From positions 2,109,945-2,173,944 of the forward strand of contig OZ024852.1 in the NCBI GenBank assembly GCA_964017145.1: DNA of 64,000 nt, given 5' to 3'. The stretch comes from Agrocybe praecox. Lineage: Eukaryota; Basidiomycota; Agaricomycetes; Agaricales; Agrocybaceae. The notes beneath the pieces are model-generated. The model did no database searches. It saw nothing but the letters and a program-made list of their open reading frames with translations, and was not told the DNA's origin. The position numbers were made by a program, and so were the translations under genes. Below, one piece after another: positions 1 to 10,233 of this stretch. Each line of letters opens with the position of its first letter. The stretch's first letter is position 1.

Positions 1-918
1 TACCTGTCGTAGCCACAGCGCTTGGACAGACTATTCAATGACATCATTGTTTCCTGCTTCATGCCAGCGAGAGGACGCCAAGGAGGACGAGAGGAGGACG
101 AGAGGCGGACAACAAGAAGAAAGATGAGAGGACAACAATATCAAGGACAACGAGAGCAGGTCGAGAGCAGGTCAACTATAGGATAGTGTGCCTTCTAGTA
201 GTGTCACTCTAACTCGTAGTAAAACCCTGCCAATGAATTTTTCTTTCCACATGATTCACCGGCAATGTATTTCCAGCAGCAACTGTTCATCGTCCCTAAT
301 TCCAGGCGGATGGGGCCATTCGTTACTAGAGATCTTAATGTTTGACATACTTTCTAACACAACGAGTAAGTATAAATCAAGGGTGCCTTCAGTGATAATG
401 ACTCGGAGGCCTGCGTCGGCGGTGTACCAGCGCTTGAGAACAACTCGTTGATGACCCATGAAATCTTCTTTTCTATGCCTAGCTTCGCATAAGTTGAAGG
501 CCAGTCTTGAGAGTCAAATGATATATGAGGTTGGTATAAGGAGGAGGAGGACATCTGCTAATACAGCGCCGAAGGACGATGGGCGACTCCGTGGGGACAA
601 GAATACTATGGGAACTGATTAGAAATGCGTTGAATAAAGCTTTAGATGAAAAGAACTCACAGGGAGGAATTCAATGACCATCATAAGAGCAACCTCAGGC
701 TGGCGGCTCTTCAACTGCTTGAGTAGTGCTTGCAGGACTAAGTGGTACTTGTTCGGTGTGTCAGAGTTGTTTAGAGAACCTCACAACAGCTCTGACACCG
801 AACCAAGATACAACATACGTGAACCTTCGGAAGATATCAGAAGTAAGTATTTATCATGGTGTCGTATTCGTCCTTATCGAAGCGTATACGTACCGTCAAA
901 GATATCTAGAGAACCTCA
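1..918. other. Unassigned sequence left of the duplicated block
   Basis: No gene can be defended here. Positions 60-175 are purine rich with short direct repeats (GAGGAGGACGA, and GAGAGCAGGTC twice in tandem at about 153-174). A minus-strand open frame at 256-459 has ordinary amino-acid composition but no recognised motif and no convincing start or partner exon. Two short hairpin repeats lie at 752-802 and 894-920 and are listed separately. The right edge coincides with the left edge of the 919-1866 duplication. Confidence 0.5.
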
Positions 919-920
919 CA
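752..920. repeat. Pair of short hairpin units with the same loop
   Basis: Two units share the core TAGAGAACCTCACAAC but are closed by different inverted flanks. Unit 1 (752-802) has TTCGGTGT..CAGAG on the left and CTCTGACACCGAA on the right. Unit 2 (about 894-920) has TCAAAGAT on the left and ATCTTTGA on the right. The right arm of unit 2 is exactly where homology with the copy at 23210 begins. The function is unknown; they could be a very short palindromic mobile sequence or a scar of end repair. Confidence 0.45.
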
Positions 921-1866
921 ACATCTTTGATTACAATTTGATTATCTAGTAGAAAATAAAAATAGAATGTTGACGTTGAAACGTTGAGGTGTGATCACAG
1001 TAACACGGTGTGACATAACAAATATACCTTCCAAATTTGGACTCTACAGTCTTACCGTCTTACTAGAACGACGTTTGCTAGTCGCACATCCCTATATGCT
1101 CTTCTCTATGCTATTTAAATCTCCATAACTTCTCAAACCTTTCTGTCTGCTTGTGTGATGGCGATCGTGCGTCGACTGGAGGTTCTCCGCTCGTCGCATG
1201 ATTCGTTCGCACATAACCTGTCTTGGGATCTTTCCAATATCGATGGTGAGTATCCTTTTTACCTTCCCTCTTTCCATGTTACTTACGTTCTCACCTTCTA
1301 GTATATCGATCACAATTTTGATGTTGGATTACAACAGAGGAGACAACTATCCGGTTCCTCCAGGGGATGGAAGTCATTCAACAAGTTCTTCGCTCGACCC
1401 CAAAGTGCTTCCAATTGCTGGACCCGACAACGTATCCCGATCCGTTTGGCTTTAAACTCGAGAGGTTCTTGGATGCATCCGGAAATCTCAACGACAATGA
1501 TGGGGTCTTAGGATTTGGGCGAAGGGTCTCGAGATCCTTTCAATATCGATCGTGAGTGTGCCCCAACCGTTGCTCATTCTCAGTTGTTTACCTTGTTTTC
1601 ATTCAGTATATCAACTAGGAAACCCCATTATCATTCCCATCTCGACTGTCTGCGTATCTAGCCACACTATTCCTCCATTTATCCATAATCTGCATGATTT
1701 ATGCAACCGTCGTCGGGGGACGCATGTACAACACCACGCCTATGCGCCAACACGTAGTCCCCGACACAGAGCGCACCAGCACCTCCAAGCTTATCCTCTA
1801 GACACCAGTAACAACGGGCAAATGTTGAACCGTATTCCCTTCTTCCGGTGGTCGATTGGTTTGGCC
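919..1866 (+). repeat. Segmental duplication, copy 1 (partner 23210-24157)
   Basis: This block reappears 22,291 bp downstream in the same orientation. Every reading frame compared between the copies (for example 1092-1313, 1198-1455 and 1367-1555 against their partners) translates identically, so identity is close to 100 percent. Homology starts at CATCTTTGATTACAATTT and ends near TTGGCC at 1861-1866, after which this copy runs into unrelated sequence while copy 2 continues into an OPT transporter. It carries a P450 heme-region fragment and the 5' edge of the OPT sequence. Confidence 0.9.
1330..1552 (+). pseudogene. Cytochrome P450 C-terminal fragment (inside duplication copy 1)
   Basis: The frame reads DPTTYPDPFGFKLERFLD followed by a stretch ending GFGRR. 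In fungal P450s this is the PERF-type motif (here FKLERF) and the start of the heme-binding loop. The conserved cysteine that should follow GRR is missing: the frame runs into SRSFQYRS and then a splice-donor-like GTGAGTG at 1552. No oxygen-binding helix or ExxR segment is attached. The adjacent P450 pseudogene at 1936-3330 has a paralogous version of the same segment (2950-3045), so this piece probably came from a close relative. Monooxygenase function is excluded. Confidence 0.75.
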
Positions 1867-1935
1867 GCCAGCACCATCGAGGCTTCAGAATTTGCTTGAG
1901 AGTCCATCTAAGTTGGAAGAGCATAACAAGATGTG

Positions 1936-3330
1936 AGCTTCATTACTGAGCTTCATGGGCTTCAGGCTCTCCGTATCGATTCCACTCTTATCCATGTACG
2001 GATACGAAGCAAGGTCTTTGGATGGTCCTTGTATAAAGGCTGCAGACAAAGGCATCGTAATCGGAGCCCCTCTATTACTTCCCGGCGGAAACTTCATAGA
2101 TATCTTTCCGGCTCTCCCACGAATTCCGCCATGGGTGCCAGGAGCGTATGCCGTCAGGATTGGTTCTCGTGTAAAACGACTAACCGAAACTATGAAACAT
2201 GTACCAATGGAGCACGTTGAACGAAGATTTGTGAGTGGAATCCTACATCTCATGGTAAGTTGGAGTAGCTGACGGAGCTATTCAGGCCGAAGGAAAAGCG
2301 GTTCCGTCGTTGATCACTGACGTGTTAGAACGGAAGTTCGTTAACGCTGTCTCGGCGGAAGAGGAGACGGCTGTCCAGAATATCGTGTACAGTATCTACG
2401 GCGGTACGTATCATTTTATGGGCTACATCTCTTATCCCAGTAACTAACAATCACATGGCATCTAGCTGCCTCCGGTACGGTATGTGTTAGCACATTCTCA
2501 CTGATAACGTCTAATAGCGTATTGTATTAACAGACTATTGCCGTTACGAAATCATTTTTCTACTTCATGGCCAAGTGCCCCAACGCCCAAAAGAAAGCGC
2601 ATGCCGAGATGGACAGTGTCCTTGGTAATAAACGCCTGCCAGACTTCAGCGATCGCAGCTCGGGAAAAATGCCATATATGTGGAAGCAACTTACCGGGAG
2701 TTAACGACAATTGCTGCACCTCTTCCACTCGGTGTGCCACATTGGGCGTTAGAGGAAGATCATTATAAGGGGTATTTCATACCTAAAAGTGTGTAATTGA
2801 TCCTTCTCGACATTTAAATTCCATGGAACCCGTTATGCGTAGGCGCAACTATTTCCCCAAATATATGGTAGAGCTTCCAGTTTGTCGTTGCGTATCGGAC
2901 AATGGCGCTGATGAAAACACATGAATAGGGCAATGACGCACAACGACAAGAAGTATCCCGATCCGTTCAGCTTTAAACCCAAGAGGTTCTTGGATGCGTC
3001 CGGAAATCTCAACGACGACGATAGGTCTTAGCTTATATTTTGGGCGAAGGTGATATGTTTCACTAGGCGAAAATTACCAGCTACTGACTTTCGATGCTCG
3101 GCTGAAGGTTATGCGCAGGGAAATATGTTACTATCTCTCCAGTAAGAACCTCTCATCATTTTTCCTCTTGAACTTTGTTTGACCACAAATTTTCGCATAC
3201 CCCCCCCCTCAGATGTGGCTCATGATTGCATCCGTCCTGGCTTGCTTCGACGCCGAAAAGACTAAAAACGGAAATGGAAATTATATCGAAATGGACGATG
3301 AATTCGAGGATTTCGGACCCCATTGTGATT
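1936..3330 (+). pseudogene. Cytochrome P450 monooxygenase, decayed
   Basis: Fragments in order, separated by apparent 50-75 bp introns, match a basidiomycete P450: MYGYEARSLDGPCIKAADKG and the stretch through IPPWVPGA (1990-2220), AEGKAVPSLITDVLERKF (2285-2400), an I-helix remnant around 2465-2575, the K-helix region ending in PLPLGVPHWALEEDHYKG (2685-2775), YPDPFSFKPKRFLDASGNL (2950-3010) and a C-terminal segment ACFDAEKTKNGNGNYIEM (3225-3290). Key sites are lost: the ExxR arginine reads as Thr (RELTT), the acid of the I-helix AGxDT motif reads as Gly, and a frame change around 3025-3050 destroys the heme-loop GRRxC. The N-terminal membrane anchor was not found. Normal members oxidise small lipophilic molecules at the ER membrane; this copy cannot. 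Confidence 0.75.
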
Positions 3331-3740
3331 TAGACAGGATTGATGACAGCTTTCGGCCTATTTTCAGTTGGAATGTAAAAATAAATAAAAACTGGGCCCG
3401 CCTACCATCAGAGATAGGACTGGACGAACACTCCGGGCTGCAGGGTCAAACATCAAAGAATTTTTTGCTAAATTGTAGGTAGCTACAAGGTTTGAACGTT
3501 GATTGAACGATAAATGCTGCGACCGTTGGAACTTCGACGAACAGCCGTCGTGATCTTGAATTCCTCTTTTCTGATTCGAATTCTTGCCATTACCATGTTG
3601 TATCCATTGTTTACAAAGCTTAAGTAGTATTTACTCATAGCTGATACTAATATATTGAGAAACACAAGAGAAATGGTGGAGGTCGGTTGCTTAAGGAAAA
3701 CTACAGGGGGTTAAACACGTGTACGATATTAAATTGATAG

Positions 3741-4183
3741 TTGCTGTGTCACCGAATTGAACTGCTTTTCGAATCTCTCCAAGATACAACAACATCTTTT
3801 GTCTATTACGAACCATACGGGATATTGGCTGGATCAAAAAATGTGGTCGTCGCAGGAGGGACTTTTGTCATGCAGGGGGATTTCCATTTGGACACTTGCA
3901 TCGATGGAAGTGAGGAACGGGGTGGTAGGTGTTCAACGAGATATGCTTCCACATTATAATTTACTGACGAAAAACATATCACAGGCCTGAGAGTTCTACA
4001 AAAAAGCATAGCAACAGGAGCGTTCCATAATTCGAGCGAAAGATATGATCCCCCAGAGTGTCATCCTAAAACTCGAGAAGCGGTCCTGAAGAAGATCATG
4101 GACTGGACCGAGGACCCAGATAAACTAGCCTACTTTCTCTGGCTATATGGCCCTGCAGAATCTGGAAAATCGGCCATCGCCCA
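3741..4183 (+). pseudogene. NACHT NTPase, 5' half, interrupted by the KDZ element
   Basis: Exon 1 (to 3924) encodes a short leader ending VMQGDFHLDTCIDGSEERG. A 60 bp intron (3925-3984, GT..AG) leads to exon 2, which carries GLRVLQKSIATGAFHNS, a CHPKTREAVLKKIMDW block and the Walker A loop GPAESGKSA. This is the usual start of a fungal NACHT protein, a STAND-type NTPase implicated in non-self recognition and programmed cell death. The frame stops making sense exactly at 4183, where the KDZ element begins; the matching continuation (QTIAEMRY) is at 16738. The start codon is uncertain because an upstream ATG near 3741 is not supported by any motif. Confidence 0.85.
4177..4183. repeat. Target site duplication, left copy (TCGCCCA)
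   Basis: TCGCCCA is repeated at 16734-16740. Joining the two flanks across one copy restores the NACHT frame as Ala-Ile-Ala-Gln-Thr-Ile-Ala-Glu, so the bases were duplicated from the target codons. An eighth base differs (A on the left, G on the right), which favours 7 bp over 8. Confidence 0.85.
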
Positions 4184-4283
4184 CAGCCAGTGCTGTCAAT
4201 ATTATACATATATAACTAGCAATAGCCATATATAATGTATGCATCCACATGGGTAATTGCCCAACTGCCCAGGTTAATGCATC
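4184..4283 (+). repeat. KDZ element, left terminal inverted repeat
   Basis: Starts CAGCCAGTGCTG at the duplication. The best-conserved part is 4231-4283, which contains ATGCATCCACA, GGTAATTGCCCAA and ATGCATC. The first and second of these recur in the MITE at 47870. The left end has A in GGTAATT where the right end, read inward, has G. Confidence 0.85.
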
Positions 4284-4588
4284 CCCCCTCATAATGTTAC
4301 ATTTCGGAAAACAGCAAACCGCGTTGTGTTGATTTCGGCATGTCACAATACCATTGATGTTATGTTATGTCAATATTCTATTCATGTCCATGTTTCAAAA
4401 ACATAGAGACATCTAAAAATATATATTCTATGTTTATTTCGGACTTGTTCCGGGCCCTAGTCCTATTGCCGGCGTTAATGCCCTGACACTAATTTGTATA
4501 TATAAATGAAACTCGGCGTAGATGTAGATGGTACATGGCTATATATATATACCAAAAGAGGCAAGAATTTCCGAAATGAGAAAGAAAG
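4284..4588. other. KDZ element left subterminal region
   Basis: About 300 bp between the inverted repeat and the transposase stop codon. AT-rich, with no coding frame on either strand that is not antisense to the transposase. It must hold the transposase 3' UTR and may hold transposase-binding sites; no obvious repeated motif was found. Confidence 0.5.
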
Positions 4589-7500
4589 CTACATAAAAAC
4601 GTCGGCTCGATATGCTGGAAGGGACGTTGGGGCGGCAGGTTGTTGCGTTGGGTGTCTGAAATCTGGGCCCACACTACTCTGTTGCCGCTGCCGCTGCTCC
4701 TCCTCCTGCTGCTCGTCGTCCTCGTCATCATCATCTTCATCGTCGTCGTCACTGACGTCGTCGTCGATAGTTCCACTAGGGCCCGCGGTCGAGACAGCAT
4801 TGTCAGCCGAATGTTTTCTCGATCTTTGAGCCTCCGATGCAATGATGTTTTGTAGAGGTGTTTTCCAAATTTTCTTGAACTCGGCGGACAGCAAGCGCTG
4901 GAGTGAACCCTGTCCTTGTGCGTACGCCAGCAGTCCTTCCTGCAATGCCCCATCCACACCTTCTCTCAGACGTGCTCGCCTATCCCACCATTCGGCCTTC
5001 CACTTCAAGAATTCAAGAAGTCGCCTCATCTCCTCCATCAAGAGCTTGACCTCCTCTTCACAGCGCCGTACTCGTGCTCTACTTCTTGCCCACTCTGCTC
5101 GGAGGATGTCATCTTCCTGATCTTCAATGTTGTTGACTTTGGGAGCATTGACATCAATGCTGTTGATGCCGCCACCCACTGCTTTATCTACTCGAACGTC
5201 GTCCCTGCGCCTCATCCAAATCCACGATATCGTTTGAGTTGTCCTCCCGGTACCTTCACGACGAGTACGTAGAGCTTCGATAGCCGGAATTTCGTCGTCC
5301 TCATGCTTGTCCTCATGCTCGTCCTCAAGTTCGTCCTCAAGTTCGTCTTCCTCGCGATGATCAGGAGCGCTGCTGGCATCAATTTTTTCCCCTCCTCCTT
5401 GCTGTACGCCGGTCTGGGGCATTTGCCCATCCTCCCATATTCCCTTCCTCCCCGGGCCGAGCTTCTTTCGCTCCGGATCTGCGTAGCTTCTGACATCTCC
5501 GTTGAGCAAAGGACGCAGTGTATCCTCCCATTCTCCTGGGCCAGAAAGCTGCGTTTTGGCATCTCTGGCAACGCGGTATTTATCAACAGCAGCGAGCGCA
5601 CGGGTATGTACTTTATCAATTAGGGCGCGAGATCTCGTACTTTGAGTTTGACCACGAATGTTCTTGTTCCTGAAGTAGACCATCCGTGTTTTCACCCGAA
5701 GAGCTCGCCGAAGAGCATCGAGCGCGTCGTGGCATTGGGCAACACGTAGCTTATCTTCAACATCAACGAGGCCATCTACGCATGCGCTTGTTCGACGGGA
5801 GGCAGGAATTTGTGAAGGTAGCCAAAGCTCTATGCCTTCTGGATTAGGATTATTGGCCCAATTCGTTGGGCCACCGCTCTCGGATTCGAGTTGAAGCAGG
5901 AGAACGCCAGGTTGGTACACTCCACGGACTAGCTCCCAAGCCTGGATCTTTTCCGCAAGAATTTTTCGCTGATCGATAAGAGACGCGTCTTGTAGCTTAG
6001 TTGGGATCTTGCCCTGTTCGCCAGCAAGTTTTCGAATACGACGTCTATGTAAAACATTAATATGATACAGCTGTGAGACGCAAACAACTTACTGAGACTC
6101 TTCGAGCTCCAAACCCATCGCTATGAACTCAGACGGACCGGTGGTATGAAGCATTGTCTGGCCGTTCAGGGTAATCGCCTGCTCTTCTCGAAACAACGCT
6201 TCTTTGACCTGAGCTTCGGTAATTTCTGAAGAAGAAAAATGAATGAAATGTAGAAATAAAATTAAGATGAAATACACACTTGCTCCTTGAACCTCGTAGG
6301 GGTTGGGGGAAGACTTGGGGTATGGCGAATTATCCCAATCCCGGCACATTTTTTCCCACTTCTCGACTGAACACTTGCTGATATCTTCAGTAAATCCTCT
6401 ATGAGCTTCGACCTGGCGATTCCTTTCGCCTATCGCAGCTTTATATTTTTGAATTAATGTGTAGCCTATCGATAGTTAGCCAGATGCACAACTCGAGAAA
6501 TGCGAGCGAAATACCCATGGAGCAATATTTCTTCCAGTTCCAGAAGCCAAAATGGTCGTCGAGGACGTCGTGCCTCGAACCCGGACTCAAGGTCTTGGTA
6601 AAGGTTCCAAGACCATTATGGCCTGCCCAACCCCTCTCAGGAACTTCGCCGTCTGTTTTCCCTACCCCTTCAACGAGGTTGAAGGAGTACTGTTGATGAT
6701 CCTTATCGTTATGTGCCGGTTCGTGAAACTTGGGAATTAGAGGGCGAATTTTGACGTTTGAATCGAGGCGCAGGTCCTCTGGCCAGTGGGTTTCCATACG
6801 TTCAGCAAGATTTTTATACCATTGACACGAAATGTCGTAGCTGATGACGATGGATTTTAACTGCGTGTTCCGCAAAGCAGAGGCGAGAATGTAGTCCATG
6901 TTCGCGTACCTAATACCCAGAAGGTAAGTACTCAGAGAACGAGTCGAAGAGAAAACTGCATACCGTTCACCCTTTTGCAAATTTCCTACACCATTAGGTA
7001 AAAACATCTCCCCTCTCCCGCAAAATGTACCCCCAACACCCGTGTAGCGAAGCCCTCGACTAAAACGTGTCAGCGCCTTAGATAAAGCCTGAAAGCCGAC
7101 GCAGGTACTAATCTATATATTCATGAGGATTTTATGTTTGAGACGAGGGAAAGTACCTACATCAGCATCATCCGCACGACTAAGAACGTAGGCTTCGTAA
7201 GGTTCTCTCCTAAGCATGTACGCCCAGCCCGTGCCCAGCCCAGGATCCGTCGAGTAGTTAGAGACAAGCTGATTTTTGAGTCTAAAATTTGCGTCCATAC
7301 AGACTATAGATTGGTATAGGAATCTGTTCCAAAATATTTAGTTTATCAGTGTAAATTAGAAGCGGTGGTGGATGCTTACAGATCGTCTGGTGAAGCATCT
7401 GCCCAGTCATCTGGGATATTAATGCCTGGATGCGGACAAGTAGGACACGATATCGCAAGTTCGCCGTCCTTGGTGCCGTCGATCCCCAAATTGTCATGTC

Positions 7501-8611
7501 CTCTACCCGCTCGCTTGAGCAGTTTGAGATGCCGCCACTGCAGGCATACTCTCATAAGCGATCGGTATCTCGACTTGGTGGGCTTGGAGGCGGAGTTATT
7601 CGATAGGCGTTCAAGCGTCTCGTAGATGTCGTACATAGAAACCTTGGAGCATAGGCACAGAAGGTGGAGTAGTCGAAGTAAAGGAAACGTGATGCAGGTT
7701 TGAATGACGAGCTGCGATGCTGGATAAAGGCCTCTTCGGAGGAGTTGAAGGTGCTTCGGGATAGCACGATTACATCCGCAGTAGCTAATTCCCACTTCAT
7801 GTACGCCGTTCGTATGTATGACCTTAAAATCGCGGTGGCATTCTACTGGAAGCGGACAGCGCATACTTGCATGGTTGAGGTGAATCCTGAGCCCGAGAGA
7901 TTTCAGGGAGACTTTGACGAACATGTTTCCCGTCCAATGCTAGACGACCTTGAAGTCAGCACATAATTGAAAATTGCCAGAGAATATAGTGACGCACCTC
8001 GATTATGTGGAAAGGATTCTGCCGATGACGCTTCACGCAGCAATCCTGGCATACAAGATCAGGAACGAAACATTCCTGACAGCGATATTCAGCATCGTGT
8101 GGAATTTCTTTACCCCTCGACACGCAGTCTGGGCAAATATCATCCCTAATGAAATCTCCTCGACCTTCCCATCTCAGGTTTTCGTCGAGATACTGGCTGC
8201 GATGCTGGTTTCTCCAAGTAACGTGCGGTCTCATCTATTAAATAGAATATTAGTCGGTAGCCTACTATCCATACAGTTTAATGCAAAACATACCGATACT
8301 TTGCTCCGAATGCGATTTTTCTTGGGTGGTTTCTCCTGAGCACGGCCGACCCTACTATTACAAACATCTGCGCTCAATTCTTCATCATACCAGTCGCCCG
8401 AATCGTCCAGGAGTAGTTCGCGGTCATCTTCCGGAGCCCAGTCAGTCCCAATCGACCATGTAGTTCGTCCTTTCAACGGAGAGCGGACGGAGTCCTTTGT
8501 GTTGTTACGACAGTCCAGCCTAGAGGAACGGGCTTGAACTATTTCGTAGTCGTCTTCAAGAGGAATACGATCGTAGTATGCATTCCTCGGACGCTTCTTG
8601 GGCCTTGACAT
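4589..8611 (-). CDS. KDZ transposase (Kyakuja-Dileera-Zisupton), nine exons
   Basis: Catalyses cut-and-paste movement of the host element. Start chosen at MSRPKKRPRN (8611). Exon 1 is a charged N-terminus; exon 2 (8234-7998) holds a cysteine cluster, CPDCVSRG..CQECF..CQDCC, of the CxC2 type found in front of KDZ enzymes; exon 3 (7939-7380) continues with FCG-type CGCNRAIPKHLQLLRRGLYP and QWRHLKLLKRAGRG. The RNase H-fold core follows: DANFRLK (exon 4), STCVGFQALSKA and RGLRYTG (exon 5), YANMDYILASAL, SYDISCQWYKN and DGEVPERGWAGHN (exon 6). The first Asp, the Asp of YDISCQW and the Glu of PERGWA are the likely metal ligands. The last exon (6040-4589) is an alpha-helical tail ending in an acidic DDDDEDDDDEDDEQQEEE run. 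Total about 1,190 residues. All exons join in frame with GT-AG introns of 50-60 bp and no stop was seen. The acceptor of exon 3 had to be placed at 7939 to avoid a TAG. Confidence 0.88.
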
Positions 8612-9024
8612 GAAACTGATGATTTTATTGATAACGCTCGCAAGGCGTAAGGACAGAAGAATCGAGACAGCACACAACTGCCAATAATAGCAAGTCTTTG
8701 ACGTCATAAATGTCATGTGACATATTTTCGAAACGCGAACGCATTACATTGACAATTTCAAGTTCAACCAAGCTGAGAATGTACGCGTTTTCGATTTCAG
8801 GTAAGTTTACTCCCACCCACTAAATATTTCAACTTGTTTCTTTCTATACCTCAGTTAAAACTTGAATACTCGGCACCCTGGGGATATGAGTTTTTGCTGG
8901 GGACCCTTTCAAACTATTCTCTGCTTCGTCCATCTTTTCTGCTTCCCCCCTTGAAAATTTGTTGATACTGGCATTATCTTTTCCAGGTCATACATACTAC
9001 TGTCGACAAAAACCCTGATACCCG
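8612..9024. promoter_or_regulatory. Divergent intergenic region of the KDZ element
   Basis: These 413 bp separate the transposase start (minus) from the dioxygenase-like reading frame (plus), so any promoters of the pair lie here. Short pyrimidine-rich runs occur near 8930-8955 and 9045-9060. No clear TATA box was found. Assignment rests on position only. Confidence 0.35.
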
Positions 9025-10233
9025 ATGCCTGCAAGCTCAGACCTCAACCTCAACGGCATCACCATTCTTCAACCACACGACCCAACCTTCTCTTTTGAAG
9101 ACGGCCTACTTAAGAGCCTCGTTGCCGAAAAGACCTACGCCCAATCCGATTTGGGGCCGACCGACTCACTTCTTTCCAACGAGCTTTGTCAGGAATATCG
9201 ATTTTTCTACGGCTCCCCTCTCCTCTGTGCCATCATCGCCCGTCCCATCACTTCCTCCCTCAAGGTCAGCCTCACCCGCGCCAGGCAGCCAAAGATATAG
9301 CACGGTCCCTGAAATAAAAACCTCACATGAAGACGACACGAACAACAGCACGAACAACAAGAAAAAACGTCGCCGAAAGAACAGCCCCAAACTCCGTCGT
9401 CTGAAGCGCCAAAAAGAACGCGAGACGAAATCCGAAGACTCCTACGTTGCCAGAGGGTGCTTTCGAGGCCATTCGAACTTCAGCGAAATGCACCAAATTT
9501 CCCAAGAAGGCGCGAGAGCATAGGCGTGGATCATTCCCTGCTATGAGCGTAGGCATATCTCACGGGGGCGGCCCAAAGGTATCCTCTCTCCTTCATCAAT
9601 TTTAGATCCCCCTGGGTGACTGAACCGCCATCATAGAAGCCTGGAAATCTCTACCATTCGCGTAGGAACAAGGACGAGCTTGCTTGGCTCTTGAAGAATA
9701 AATGCATCGCTCGGATAGCGGGGTTCGCGAGCGGTGGATTTGCGACGTGTGCTCCAAAGCTTTTTGACTACTATGTCGAGAACTTTGAAGCCCTTCTTAA
9801 AAGCGGCGCCGATCTCATGCGAAACTTTGCCAACAGCTGGTGGGCCTCAGCTACTTGCCATCACCCCCTTTGGCCACTTTGACGCAACGAAAGGCGGACA
9901 TATCGTCCTATGGACCCTCAAGCTAGTGGTTGAATTTCCTGCAGGGTCCACTGCACTCATACCCTCGGCTGTCGTCCCTCATTCGAACACGCCCATCTCC
10001 AAACATGAGGAGCGCTGCTCCTTCACGCAGTATTCTTCTGGCGGGACCTTTCGTTGGGTTGCATACGATTTCAAGAAGGCGGATGTTTTTTTCAGCGAAT
10101 TGGCGGAGAATGACGAGCGGGATGTTGAAATGGAGAGAATGCAAGCGCGGTGCAAGCTTGCACTTTCTCTATTTTCAACGATTGACGAAATTCAGGAAAT
10201 TCACAAACAAAAGTCGAAGTCACAGCCGAAATA
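9025..10233 (+). pseudogene. 2OG-Fe(II) dioxygenase-like (TET/JBP-associated family), HxD segment deleted
   Basis: Exons read MPASSDLNLNGI... at the start, a basic nuclear-localisation-like block KKKRRRKNSPKLRRLKR (9360-9410), AREHRRGSFPAMSVGISHGG (9505-9575), an intron at 9583-9639, then NKDELAWLLKNKCIARIAGF and APKLFDYYVENFEALL (9667-9800). The double-stranded beta-helix follows: FDATKGGHIVLWTLKLVVEF, AGSTALIPSAVVPHSN (distal iron His in PHSN) and CSFTQYSSGGTFRWV (Arg partner position degraded). Between RNFANS (about 9835) and AITPFGHFD (about 9870) the relatives carry an HxD iron-binding motif; here it is gone and the frame shifts, so the deletion is not a multiple of three. Known relatives are abundant hypothetical proteins in mushrooms. 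The fold assignment is from recognition of the family and the residue pattern; catalytic death is direct from sequence. Confidence 0.65.

Noticed and set aside
188..554. Overlapping minus-strand frames near the left edge as a two-exon gene
   Set aside because: The two frames overlap out of phase, no splice signals connect them, and no family is recognised.
1092..1313. 73-codon minus-strand frame present in both duplication copies
   Set aside because: Identity between copies only reflects the duplication; no domain or homologue is recognised.
4176..4183. 8 bp duplication at the KDZ element
   Set aside because: The outer base differs between sides (A and G), and the same happens at the MITE, so 7 bp is the better reading.
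4506..5620. Plus-strand frames with poly-Ser or poly-Leu/Val and similar runs
   Set aside because: They are antisense to the last exon of the KDZ transposase, whose acidic D/E runs give Ser-rich antisense frames.
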